In this document: in pieces, positions 17,440-27,251 of the stretch
Layout: each line of letters starts with the position of its first letter
Position numbering within the stretch: the stretch's first letter is position 1
Source of the DNA: Ramicandelaber brevisporus
Taxonomy: Eukaryota; Kickxellomycota; Ramicandelaberales; Ramicandelaberaceae
Assembly: GCA_025201865.1 (NCBI GenBank)
Contig: MU602753.1
Location: 1-50,124, forward strand
Direction of reading: 5' to 3'
DNA length: 50,124 bases
Program-made: the position numbers and the translations under genes
The notes under the pieces: model-generated
What the model saw: the letters and a program-made list of their open reading frames with translations, nothing else
The model's database searches: none
What the model was told of the DNA's origin: nothing

Positions 17440-19860
17440 CTATGGTTGAGACACTGTAGCATGGAACAGGAACCGATGTTCATAAAAGTGCCATGTCGCC
17501 CAGTAGTGGAAGTAGATACCACCCACCACCGCCAAATGCCACAGCTGATGCGAGTGTCCGATGACATCAAACTTACCTGGCCAAATCCTCTCCGGATATT
17601 GATTGGCATAGATGAACACGCCAACCAAATATGAGCCAAGTGAGATGAGCAGCGGATAGGTGTAGTATAGCATGGGGATGATGCCGTGGATCAAAGTGAG
17701 ATGGGCAGCTGGGATTGCACCAGAGCATGCCATCAGGATGAAGATGGCAACTCGCGCAAATCGGTTTTCAGAGCGATCAAACCATCTGTACCAGGGCAGA
17801 ACGACGCCAATTGCGGCAACAAAGGCCACCAAGGACAGGTAGATTGTGCGAGCCAGAGTGCGACCGTAGAAGCCATAGTAGATGACAGAGCCAACAGAGG
17901 CACAGATCAAGAGGGAGATGCCAATGTAGTCAACAGTTACGCAGGAGCGCAGGATGGACTTGCGGCAGTGGCACATGAAGGTGTGGTAGATGGTCGAGCA
18001 CAGCAGACACATGCACGCAGCGCTCAGGAACAAGACAAAGAACAAGCGGTCAGCGCCATAAACCATCAGTTCAGCCATGAGACCCTGAGACTGGGCTGTA
18101 AGATACGCCTTGGCTGCACTCATTGCATTGCTGCTGTTGTTGCTGTCACTGCCGCTGTAGTTGACATTCGACTGGCTTGGTAGATGCATGGCAGGCATTC
18201 CCATAAACGACCACCAGCCCTCAAACCCAGCCTCCATTGCAGTAAAGTAGTACTGGATCTGCTCATGACTGGTATTTGACCACAGCCAGACTAATTCGCG
18301 CACAAGAATTGCAAAGAATATGAAAAACGGCAGCAAATGAGTCCAGATATTCAGCGTTTCATTATGGATCTGAACAATTGATCGCATACATTGGTACATG
18401 CTATTCAGATATCGATATCCAGATGTGACGTGAGGATTATCTCTCCATGGCTTGGGCAGCTCATCATAGAAGAGCAGTCGTCGTCTGCCGTAGTAAATGG
18501 CGCGAGATCGAACGACAGAGTGTGGCACAATCAGCTGCTGAGAGAGTGCGGCCGCTGCGAGAACAGCATCGACCTGACCGGTGGACTCGTCGCGAATGTT
18601 GACGCTGGTTGAGCTGGCTGTGAGAGTGCCGTTGGTTGGGCATGGCGTGCTGGCACGGTCATCGGCGTTGATAACATCGAACCAGTCGTCTTCCACGTCG
18701 CTTGGAAACGCATCAGACTCGCAATCATCAGGGATGACCGATCCTTTGCGGCTCATTGGTGGCAGTCCAATGCCAAGTCCGTCATTGCTCAGAGTGCTGG
18801 CAATAGTTGGGGTTCCAATATACTGCTGTCTGCTGGCAGATGCCGATACCGGTTCCAATGCTGGGCTCATTGTCTTGGCCGAGTCAACGCCACTACCACC
18901 GCGTTTCACCAAAGCCAATGGCTGTCTCATTCGAATACTGCTAATCGAATCTGAAGAGCGAGTGTCAATCGAGAGCGCCGAGGATGTTGCTCTGCTGTCG
19001 GCATTGTTGGCACCATCGTTAATTTTCTGTAGTCGTGGTACTGCGTTGCCGCCAGCCGCAATGTTGAATCCCCAAGCCGAGTCAAATCGCCTAACTGCCT
19101 CATCAACCTTTGCTCTAAACTGCTGCATTTTTGCGAGTTCATCAGTGTACAAATCCTCGATGCGTCTAATGGTATCGTAGAACTTGTGGGCAACCTCGTT
19201 CTTTCGCGTTGTAGCGCATTCAATCCACCAGTCCATGGCACGTGCGGCTGCTTCTGCCTGGTCGACAAACTGAGTATGGATGGATGCTGCCACTCGCGCC
19301 GCATCGTCAAAGAATTGCTGAGTGGGAGAGAATGCATTTGGCAGTGGAATCATTGATGGCACGGCTGCAGCCATGGGAAGTGGAGTGCCAGCAGCCACGC
19401 CAGCCACGCCAGCGTCTGAAGCGAATGATGAAGTGGTTGTCGCTGAGGTTGACATGATGCCGTTGCCCACGTGTGATTGACTCTGATGCAGATCATCACT
19501 CATGGCCAGCGTGGTCGACAGTTGGCTTTGATCTGACATTGATGTTGCCGATCGCGTGGGCATCGATGTGAGAACGCTGCCAATGCTATTGTTGTTACCC
19601 GCATTGATACCGTTGCTATTGTTGCTGTTGTAGGCTGCAGCTGCAGTTGAAGCAGCATCCTGGCACATTTTGAAGATGGCTTCGAGCTGTTTGATGATGT
19701 CAAAGTCACCATCGAGCTGCATTGAGGACGAGGCGTGTGCCGCCGCACTCGATGCAACCGAAGCAAAGGCAGCTGGCAGCGAAACTGATGACACTGACTT
19801 CCGGTGCATTGCCGTGGCACGCGCCAGAATCGACGATGGCCCACTAGCAAGACTCTCCAT
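17440..19860 (-). CDS. IZH3: Izh3-like PAQR (adiponectin receptor/haemolysin III family) membrane protein
   Basis: 806 residues. The C-terminal ~340 residues form a seven-helix PAQR domain. It starts with the conserved ELPKPWRDNPHVTSGYR lead-in and HNETLNIWTH, then has the STIYHTF motif of the zinc site, DYIGISLLICAS, and the final GHSHQLWHL histidine motif. The N-terminal ~460 residues are Ser/Ala/Asn-rich, with a helical section (about residues 190-270), as in yeast Izh3. Fungal Izh proteins are linked to zinc and sterol/sphingolipid homeostasis. The first ATG is at 19860. Family assignment is firm; the IZH3 subtype rests on the long N-terminal extension. Confidence 0.88.
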   Translation of the reverse strand: MESLASGPSSILARATAMHRKSVSSVSLPAAFASVASSAAAHASSSMQLDGDFDIIKQLEAIFKMCQDAASTAAAAYNSNNSNGINAGNNNSIGSVLTSMPTRSATSMSDQSQLSTTLAMSDDLHQSQSHVGNGIMSTSATTTSSFASDAGVAGVAAGTPLPMAAAVPSMIPLPNAFSPTQQFFDDAARVAASIHTQFVDQAEAAARAMDWWIECATTRKNEVAHKFYDTIRRIEDLYTDELAKMQQFRAKVDEAVRRFDSAWGFNIAAGGNAVPRLQKINDGANNADSRATSSALSIDTRSSDSISSIRMRQPLALVKRGGSGVDSAKTMSPALEPVSASASRQQYIGTPTIASTLSNDGLGIGLPPMSRKGSVIPDDCESDAFPSDVEDDWFDVINADDRASTPCPTNGTLTASSTSVNIRDESTGQVDAVLAAAALSQQLIVPHSVVRSRAIYYGRRRLLFYDELPKPWRDNPHVTSGYRYLNSMYQCMRSIVQIHNETLNIWTHLLPFFIFFAILVRELVWLWSNTSHEQIQYYFTAMEAGFEGWWSFMGMPAMHLPSQSNVNYSGSDSNNSSNAMSAAKAYLTAQSQGLMAELMVYGADRLFFVLFLSAACMCLLCSTIYHTFMCHCRKSILRSCVTVDYIGISLLICASVGSVIYYGFYGRTLARTIYLSLVAFVAAIGVVLPWYRWFDRSENRFARVAIFILMACSGAIPAAHLTLIHGIIPMLYYTYPLLISLGSYLVGVFIYANQYPERIWPGKFDVIGHSHQLWHLAVVGGIYFHYWATWHFYEHRFLFHATVSQP

Positions 19861-21154
19861 TTCGTGCCTTGGCTATTAGCGGAGCGTCGTTGTCTAGAAC
19901 TGGTACTGGTATTGATACTGATACTGATACTGATACTGATACTGAAGCTGCCGCTGCTACTGCCTGGAGGTAATAAAGAAGGAAAGAATAGAAAAAAGGG
20001 AAAAGAAAGAAAGAAAAGAAAGTAGGGAAGGGTTTGACTGAGGTGGAACGGTAGGGTAGGATAAGGTGGTGTGAGGTGGAAGCGTGGGACGGGTGTCGTG
20101 GGAGAAGGCGAAGGGAGAAGTGGAAGAAAGCAGAGGAGACCAGGTTTGGTCAGCAAGATTAGTTGCGATCTATCCCGAGTTGGGGGGAGGGGAGGGATGG
20201 CTGATATCGACTGTAGTATGAAAATTGAACGAAGGGTTGTGCGCAAATGAGAAGCGTCCCTTTCCGTTTGGCAGACACGTGCGCCACACTTTACAACTGA
20301 CGCACAATGACACACTGGAGATGAAGCTGGGAGTACAAGAAGGATTATGGACCACAAGATCAGAGTTCTTTTCCCTCTCTCTTTTTCACTCTGCTTGTAT
20401 GACTGTACGAGATTAGAAAGTTAGTGACAAAGACTTCCAAAATGAAATGAATGCAATGCAATGGAACGGGGGGAATGCGTGACGACAGGGACTACTGCTG
20501 CGACGTGTGTGGTGGACTGGGTGGTTTGACAGGAGGTCAAGATTGACCAGAATTGTTCAAGCAAAGTAAGAAAAAAAAAACGAGAATGGGAGGGACTAGA
20601 AGGCAAAGGGGAATGATGGTGAATGAATTCAAAGGGGAAGGGGGAGAAGAGGACGCTTTTTTGGCCAGGTTGGAGGGTTGGAGAACTTCAATCAAAGCCC
20701 AACAAAGCCCCCTCTATACAGCCCTGGCCAACAACCGGAGGGGGAGTGAGTTTGACATTCACCTCCGGACGACGGTTAAACCTTAACGTGTGCAATATCC
20801 ACCTCTTCATTTTTGCACTCTTCATAATCTCTAAAGATTAGTAATAATAAATAACCCAAGAACTGACCATCCTAATGACGCTAGACTGCGGACTGGCAGC
20901 CGTCCAATGAGATGCTTAGCCGAACGATACCCGATGAATTTCACCGATTGCTCAGACACGTTGCTGACAAACACGACCACAGGATGTAAACAATATAAGA
21001 AGCCTCATGCTTTGTTAGCAGGGAATCATTCTTGTCCTACAATCCTGCATCTCACTATCACACAACTTACACACGAACTTTTTCTGCTTCTTTTTTTCTT
21101 GCTTCTTTACTTGTTGTCACAATTATCACGACTACCACGCGAAACTACGACAAG
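19861..21154. promoter_or_regulatory. 1.3-kb divergent promoter region between the Izh3-like and aldo-keto reductase genes
   Basis: The longest gene-free stretch in the window. It includes a (GATACT)n hexamer array at 19914-19944, purine-rich tracts at 19975-20030 and 20565-20660, and no convincing coding frame on either strand. A small unrecognised transcript cannot be excluded. Confidence 0.45.
19914..19944 (+). repeat. (GATACT)n hexanucleotide array
   Basis: About five GATACT units lie 50-85 bp upstream of the Izh3-like start codon, i.e. in its leader on the minus strand. Confidence 0.85.
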
Positions 21155-22204
21155 ATGGCTACCAACTCGACGAAGGCTAACGCTGTTCTGGGCACAATGA
21201 CGTTCGGTACGCGCGGCTCATCTGCCAAGATCAACACTCCCGAGCTGGCCAAGCAAGCCATCGATATCTTCACATCGTTCGGCCACACACACGTTGATAC
21301 TGCTCGCATGTATGGTCTGGGCTCGAGCGAGGAGCTACTCGGCGACCTCAACCTCTCCCAATCTCATCCAAGTGTCACGATTGCGTCCAAAAGCTGGCCA
21401 AATGTCCCAGGCGATCACTCGCCCGAGAAGCTGCGTGCGACCGTGCTGGAGGCTCTGGCTGCTCTCAAGACGGATCGCATTCCGCTGTTTTATCTGCACA
21501 AGCCAGATGTTGGCACACCGTTCAAGGACACTCTGGCCGAGCTGGATAAGCTGGTCAAGGAGGGCAAGATTGGCGAGATTGGATTGTCAAACTTCAGTGC
21601 GTGGCAAGTGGCTGAAGTCGTCAACATTTGCCGCCAGAACGGCTACACCGTGCCGACAGTGTATCAGGGTCTGTACTCCGCACTGGGCCGCGATGTCGAG
21701 ACTGAGGTGATCCCAGCTCTGCGTTTCTACGGACTGCGCTTCTATGCTTACAATGTGCTCTGTGGCGGTATTCTTGCCAACGATTACAAGTTTGACGAAG
21801 TGCCAACCGAGAGCGGCGGTCGTTTCAGTGCCGACAACAATCTGAGTGCCAACTATCGCAAACGTTACTGGAAGAAGGCATTCTTTGACGCAATGGAGAA
21901 TATCCGCTCTGCCTGCGCTGCTCACAACATCTCTGCCACCGAAGCAGCACTGCGCTGGATGGCTCACCACTCCAAGCTGGACTACTCTAAGGGCGATGCA
22001 GTGATTATTGGCGCATCTCGTCCAGTTCATTTAACCGATAACTTGCAGAATTTGGGGAAGGGACCATTGCCTGACGATGTTGTATCTGCATTCAATGATG
22101 GCTGGAGAATCACAATGCCCGACTCTGAGGGCTACATTCGCACAAACACTGGCGCTCATCCAATTGCCTCCGCCATGGCTGCATCCTCTGATTCTAAACA
22201 ATAA
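21155..22204 (+). CDS. Aldo-keto reductase of the AKR7 (aflatoxin aldehyde reductase) type
   Basis: NADPH-dependent carbonyl reductase, 349 residues from the ATG at 21155; further upstream the frame has only non-ATG codons. The AKR tetrad is visible as Asp and Tyr in VDTARMYG, Lys in IASKSWP and His in YLHKPD. The AKR7-type middle (IGLSNFSAW, then VYQGLYSALGRDVETEVIPALRFYGL and FYAYNVLCGG) distinguishes it from potassium-channel beta-like AKR6. The C-terminal cofactor-binding segment DAVIIGASRPVHLTDNL is intact. AKR7 enzymes detoxify dialdehydes and reduce succinic semialdehyde; the substrate here is unknown. It converges on the SPX-RING gene. Confidence 0.88.
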   Translation: MATNSTKANAVLGTMTFGTRGSSAKINTPELAKQAIDIFTSFGHTHVDTARMYGLGSSEELLGDLNLSQSHPSVTIASKSWPNVPGDHSPEKLRATVLEALAALKTDRIPLFYLHKPDVGTPFKDTLAELDKLVKEGKIGEIGLSNFSAWQVAEVVNICRQNGYTVPTVYQGLYSALGRDVETEVIPALRFYGLRFYAYNVLCGGILANDYKFDEVPTESGGRFSADNNLSANYRKRYWKKAFFDAMENIRSACAAHNISATEAALRWMAHHSKLDYSKGDAVIIGASRPVHLTDNLQNLGKGPLPDDVVSAFNDGWRITMPDSEGYIRTNTGAHPIASAMAASSDSKQ

Positions 22205-22252
22205 TAACAGTAGTAATAATAATAGTAGTAATAATATTTAATAAAAAATTGC

Positions 22253-22283
<31 letters not shown>

Positions 22284-22321
22284 CGATAGGTTGAAAAGGT
22301 GCTATATGACTAAGTTTGTAT
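22205..22321. repeat. Microsatellites in a convergent 3' region: (ATA/GTA)n and (GAAA)n
   Basis: TAATAATAG-type repeats at about 22204-22240, a poly(A)-signal-like AATAAAAAA at 22240-22248, then about seven GAAA units at 22254-22283, between the stops of the aldo-keto reductase and SPX-RING genes. Confidence 0.85.
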
Positions 22322-24001
22322 CTACATTACTGAGCAGAATCCACCGGGTGGCTTGCGTCTATAATTGACAGCGCTCATAAATGCATTGACTTCTTCGGTG
22401 GCAATCTCGCGGTCAATGTCGGCCTGCCGTTGCTTGACTTCTTTGGGGAAATAGAGCTTCATGAATCTCATCATTGTCACATCCAAATCCGATGCTTGAG
22501 CTTTTGCAACTGCATCTTGTCGTCTGCACATTGGGCAGTGTTTGATGCCCATTTTGCTGGCATTCACCAGACATCTTGCACAGAATCGATGACCGCAAGC
22601 AAGCTTGATGGGCTTCCAGCACACATTGAGACAGATTGGACACGAGTGATCTTCAATCTGTGGGACAAGTGTGAGAAGCTGAGTATACATTGAGTACTTG
22701 AGTGCACGGAATAGGTCGCTGCTTGTGTAAATGATATTCGGAACTGCTGTGGCTGATGTTGTAGTTAGTGTCATGACTGCACCGCTAGAGGTTGATTCGC
22801 CTGATATTAGCTTTGGAAACACCTGAGCCGCTGGCAGATGGGTTCTTTTATCGTGCTTCTTCAGAATTTTATACAGTGCCATTCGGTTCAACTCGTTGAA
22901 TCGCTTTAATCTCATTAGACTAATATTAAGCTCAATAAACTGTGCATAAGCAGGTCTGGATCCAGATACTTTAAACCTGTTTGATAGCTTTGTTTCCTTC
23001 ATCTTCTCCAAAAACTCATCCAATCGTTCAGCTGCGGAATCAATTGAGGTTTCCACTCGCTGTTCGCCTGTTCCTCCAATGTCTGTAGTTTCATCCCAAA
23101 TGTTTGCATCCAGGTATTCTCGAAATATTTCTCTCCAAACAGTGATATCTTTTAGATAGGGCGAGCTAGCTTTGCCAATGGATTCACAGAGCTGTGCAAT
23201 CTGCTGTTTGAAGATTGCTTCACTAGACTGCTGGAATGTTGCCAGTTGAGTGAATGCTTGGCGAAGCAGTGAGAAGAACTCTGCATCGCTGCGGATATCT
23301 ATCAGAATCTGTTTGCTACGCGTACCAACTGCTAACGACTGTGGCTGCTGTGGCTGCTGCTGCGGCTGTTGCTGTGGTGATGGTAAAGAACTTGGCTGCG
23401 CAGAATCCTGTGTGGTTTGAGCAGAACCAGATGAGTGAGTTGAGCCTGTTGCCACTGACGATACTGATGCTGCGTCATCTGTGACATCTGTGACATACTC
23501 GGCACTGGGTGTTGAAATGGACTCATCCAGAGTGAGCTTCAGTCGTGGTCTGATGTCATCGAATGACCTTCCTAATGAATACTTTGCACCTGCACTATGT
23601 ACCAACATGGCCATGGCTGTTGATGACGGGGATGACGGGGATGATGGAGATGATGGAGATGTTGGAGACTCACATTCTGCTGCGGCTGTCATCGTGCTGG
23701 TTGACGACTGCTGCTGTTGCTGTGGTTGTTGCTGAGGCTGTTGTTGTTGCTGTTGCTGTTGCTGTAGAGTTTCTTGGGCTACGTCGCTATCTTCCACAAT
23801 ATCGCCGTCGATGTCAATGTCGATGTCAATGCCATCCATGTGCTCCAGGTGCTTGTCTAGCCGTAGTTGTTCGCTTGTGGTATGTAGCTCCTCTACAATC
23901 CGCTTGATGACCTTCTTGAGAGGTTTGTATTGAATCAAGTGTTGCCGCCACTCTTCCGGCAGCTGATGAGCACCTTCTTGGAGAGCTCGACTGAACTTCA
24001 T
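22322..24001 (-). CDS. SPX-RING E3 ubiquitin ligase with a C-terminal CaaX box
   Basis: 559 residues from ATG 24001 (MKFSRALQEG). The SPX domain binds inositol pyrophosphates as a phosphate-status sensor: N-terminal helices with YKPLKKVIKR, and the third part RMALYKILKKHDKRTHL with the KxxKHDK basic cluster. A long low-complexity insert (polyQ, Ser/Pro; about residues 70-240) splits the SPX domain. A C3HC4 RING finger follows at about residues 455-500 (CPICLNVCWKPIKLACGHRF then CPMCRRQ). The layout matches plant NLA and fungal SPX-RING ligases that control phosphate transporters. The last four residues are CSVM, a farnesylation-type CaaX motif (see findings). Targets are unknown. Confidence 0.88.
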   Translation of the reverse strand: MKFSRALQEGAHQLPEEWRQHLIQYKPLKKVIKRIVEELHTTSEQLRLDKHLEHMDGIDIDIDIDGDIVEDSDVAQETLQQQQQQQQQPQQQPQQQQQSSTSTMTAAAECESPTSPSSPSSPSSPSSTAMAMLVHSAGAKYSLGRSFDDIRPRLKLTLDESISTPSAEYVTDVTDDAASVSSVATGSTHSSGSAQTTQDSAQPSSLPSPQQQPQQQPQQPQSLAVGTRSKQILIDIRSDAEFFSLLRQAFTQLATFQQSSEAIFKQQIAQLCESIGKASSPYLKDITVWREIFREYLDANIWDETTDIGGTGEQRVETSIDSAAERLDEFLEKMKETKLSNRFKVSGSRPAYAQFIELNISLMRLKRFNELNRMALYKILKKHDKRTHLPAAQVFPKLISGESTSSGAVMTLTTTSATAVPNIIYTSSDLFRALKYSMYTQLLTLVPQIEDHSCPICLNVCWKPIKLACGHRFCARCLVNASKMGIKHCPMCRRQDAVAKAQASDLDVTMMRFMKLYFPKEVKQRQADIDREIATEEVNAFMSAVNYRRKPPGGFCSVM

Positions 24002-24489
24002 TGTTGGATATGAGTGTTTACAAACAAGGAAAGAAGGAAGGAAGGAAGAAAGGAAGAAAGGAAGAAAGGAAGAAAGGAAGAAAGGAAGAAAGGAAGTACT
24101 CTTGGACAGCCGACTGCAGATTACGGAGGAAGTCAATAGAAAGTATGGAAAGAGATAGTTGTCGAGTATGCAGGTGTGCAAGTCCCTTGGGGTGTTGTGC
24201 AAAAGTGTGTGACAAAGTTGTGCATCTCCGCCTGACCAACCTCGACTCAACCAACAGCCAGGCTGAGGAAGGGCAGTGAGAGAGAGGGTGAGAGAGGGTG
24301 AGAGGGATGGTAGCCTCGCCGGAAATATCACACCAGTCAACGAGTGGCTGGGTTCTTTTCATTCGCTATAAATCACTCCCACGATGTCAGTATAATGTAA
24401 CTATGATGAGTAAAAAGCAATAAAAAAAATGGTTAAAGTAGTGTAAAATGGGGGTGTGTGTAATGTCTAGATATCAACTGATCAATCCG

Positions 24490-24525
<36 letters not shown>
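24002..24525. other. Intergenic region with (GGAA)n-type and (AATC)n microsatellites
   Basis: Between the MSS51 stop and the SPX-RING start, both on the minus strand. A GAAAGGAA-type array occupies 24028-24096, immediately upstream of the SPX-RING start, and an (AATC)n array occupies 24490-24531, the latter running into the MSS51 stop codon. A short (GAGAGGGT) repeat lies at 24279-24306. Confidence 0.75.
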
Positions 24526-24533
<8 letters not shown>

Positions 24534-26100
24534 CTTCCTCTTCATTCTGTGAAGTGCGCACTTCGTACTTCTTTCCGCGCACTGCAAACAATCCCCAGTT
24601 AGTGTAGGCGTATTCGCGCACATCGGCCGGGTTAATGTCTGCCTTCAAACTGGCCATTGGATTTGGGCCAGGTGTAATCAGCCAGTCAATCTCCTCCTTG
24701 TGGACCTTGTTAAGCTCAGCAACGTCAGCCATCATGTCTTCCTCATGGAAGCCGGTCATCACAACTGGGCACTTGGTCTTCCACAGCAACTTGAGAGTTG
24801 GACGCCACAGGTCGCGGGTTGCAGGATGGCCAATGCCAGGTGCAAAGAGGAAGAAGATGTCGGTGTATGGATCGTATGGCGAGTACAATTCAACTCCACC
24901 CTCATGGAACACAGAGTTGGAATAGGACATGCACATTCGGGGCGAGATGTAAGTCGGCGCAGACCGGACGAGCGGGCTAGAGCCACCACCGCCGCTAGAG
25001 GAATCAGTGGCGAGACCATGGGGAGGTGGCTGAATCACCTCAGGTCCCATAAAGTGAATGCTGATTGGTGAATGCGGTAGCAGGTACTGCAGCTGCACAA
25101 ATATAGACTGAGGCAGCATTGATTCAGCACGCGCACCCAGAATGAATACTCGAATAGCGTCGCGTGGAATCGAGCCGCTGATCTCAGCTGCGGTCGTTGT
25201 TGTAGCCGTGCGATCCACACTCTCGTGCTGTGCAATTGTGTGTCGCAACGCAGCCAGTGATCGAGAGCCCTCAACCGTTAATCTACCGTTGCTGGTTGTG
25301 AATGGACTGAGCGCATGTAGCACGGCGCCAATGGTGATTGGATACGTCAGCAGCTTTGATACATGTCGCAGAGAACGAGGCGAATCAGCATTGCGGAAAC
25401 CACGGGTAAACATGAATGGCTGCCAGCTCGACAGGTTGACTGTGTAATCTGGATGCTGTGCTGCCGGGAATTCAAACTCTGCCATGACTCTGCCCGACCG
25501 CAAATCGTGTTCATCGGTGTTGGCCTCACGCAATCTTCGACATGTTCCGGACTCTCGATGATTGTCCCTGTCCTGCAGGTAGTGTTCTTCGCTGCAATGA
25601 GTTGGATATCCGCAATCCGGGCACTCAAATGCCAATGGCTGCTTGTTGACATTTACTGCTGTTGGGTTGCCATCTGTATCCAAATGCTGATGATCGTGAC
25701 TGTGTGATTCATGGCCGACTGGACATGGATTATGCTGGGCAATGAGCTTTCCACGTTCCCTAATTTCGCGAATAGGCGACTCGCTCAGCTTGTGGAAGAG
25801 ATTGTCTGCACCAAGTCTCTGGCTGCTGTTTGCATCTGCTGTTACCGGTGCTGACGCTGGCGACTTGCCGCGTGAACCACCAAAGAAGCCTCCGCTTTGC
25901 TCAGACTGCTGGTGCTGTTGCTGCTCTTTGGACTTGAGCCACTTGAACGAAAACAGCGTTCGACTCTGCACGTATGGACGCAACACGCTCGTGCATCTCG
26001 CCGCAGCAGAGGCAGAAGCAGTGCCAGCAGTGGCAGAGGCCGTGGCGATAGCGACAGTTCTACGCGCTGAACTCGATACTGCTCTCGTCGTGCTCAGCAT
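24526..26100 (-). CDS. MSS51: Mss51, mitochondrial COX1 translational activator
   Basis: 524-residue mitochondrial protein that in yeast activates translation of COX1 mRNA and couples it to complex IV assembly. The Ser/Arg/Ala-rich N-terminus with no acidic residues is a typical presequence. A cysteine/histidine-rich zinc-finger region (about residues 125-185) includes CPVGH, ECPDCGYPTHCSEEH and a later GTC; its Cys-Pro pairs resemble the CPX haem-regulatory motifs of Mss51. The conserved core RLREANTDEHDLRSGR, then RSLRHVSKLLTYPITIGAVL, follows, and the C-terminal domain has SIHFMGPEV and FFLFAPGIGHP. A His/Asp stretch (about 134-142) and a Gly/Ser insert (about 365-375) are lineage-specific. 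Confidence 0.93.
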
Positions 26101-26549
26101 TATCCGTGTCTTTATTACTACTACTATTACTATTATTGTTGCTTTTTTTACAGGCTATTTCGACGGCAGGACGCGGATACGTGTATTGTATGGAAACAGC
26201 AATGTATGTGGAGTGTGAATTTCGCCGCCGCCGCTGCCGTTGCAATGTGTGATCACGTTGCCGTAAATTTTTCTGTGCGGACGCTATTTTAAATTGCGAC
26301 AGAAAAAAATAGACTGCGAAAAAAAAATCAGCAAAAAAAACACAGACACGCACAACAGAACAGAGCAGAGCAGATTCAGATCGACAATGAGGACGACTTG
26401 ATCTTCCTCCTCTCACACAAACCATATCTATATCTCAACTGGCCGTGTAAGTCGGTTTACTGCTGAACACTAGCTTAAACAGAAACGCCCGGGTTTACCA
26501 CGCACGGCTTTTAAACGTATCATCCCAAAACCAAGAACAACATCAGAAA
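26101..26549. promoter_or_regulatory. Divergent promoter region between MSS51 and ribosomal protein P2
   Basis: Contains ACT/ATT repeats at 26116-26140, A-rich tracts at 26304-26340, and a GC-rich motif AACGCCCGGGTTTACCACGC about 70 bp upstream of the P2 start codon. This motif is the best candidate for a ribosomal-protein-gene promoter element, but I cannot match it to a named factor. Confidence 0.4.
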
Positions 26550-26808
26550 ATGAAGTACCTCGCTGCTTACCTGCTGCTTAACCTCGCCGGCAAGACCCCA
26601 TCTGCCGCTGACATCACCTCCCTTCTTGGTGTCGTCGGTGCCGAGGTCGAGAGCGACCGCGTCGCCAAGGTTGTCGCCGAGCTCGACGGCAAGGCTGTTG
26701 CCGAGCTGATCGAGGAGGGCAAGGGCAAGCTTGCTTCCGTCCCATCCGGCGGTGCCGTCGCTGCTTCTGGCGCTGCTCCAGCTGCTGGCGGTGCTGCCCC
26801 AGCTGCCG

Positions 26809-26843
<35 letters not shown>

Positions 26844-26879
26844 AGCGACGATGACATGGGTTTCGGTCTCTTCGACTAA
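26550..26879 (+). CDS. RPP2: 60S acidic ribosomal protein P2
   Basis: 109 residues, the family length. The N-terminus [15 protein letters not shown] is the P2-specific dimerisation helix. The middle has [19 protein letters not shown], then an Ala/Gly-rich hinge, an acidic [14 protein letters not shown] stretch and the invariant C-terminus DDMGFGLFD, which recruits elongation factors to the ribosomal stalk. Third codon positions are almost all C or G, as expected for a very highly expressed gene. Confidence 0.98.
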
Positions 26880-27251
26880 AAACTTCGCTATTATTGTCAC
26901 TAAGCATAATAATAAGAACACGCTGTTTATTAAAGAAGTTGATTACAGCATTAGTTGATACGGTAGATATTGTAAAATAGGGAATGAGAAGGGGAAGAAT
27001 ATCGATTAAGCAATTGTGATGCTGCGGTATGTTCAGTCCAGTTTACACTCGATCACAAGGCAAATGGCGGTCAGGTGTTTGTTTTGTTTTGGTTCGTTCT
27101 GCGATAACTCTACAATGCTTTCTCATCCCTCTTCCTTTATCGAATAACAAGTATCCACTATACATGACTAACTAGTGTATATATTCCTTGTAAGTAAAAT
27201 AAGAGTAAAAGTGAAACAAAAATGAGAAACAAAAATGTGTGCTTGAAATGT
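26880..27251. other. Convergent 3' region between RPP2 and RCC1
   Basis: A/T-rich, with no coding signal or RNA gene seen. Several TAATAA/AATAAG strings at 26906-26915 could serve RPP2 3'-end formation. Confidence 0.5.

Noticed and set aside
21032..21154. N-terminal extension of the aldo-keto reductase starting from a TTG
   Set aside because: Non-ATG start; the segment is leader-like and the AKR fold starts right after the ATG at 21155.
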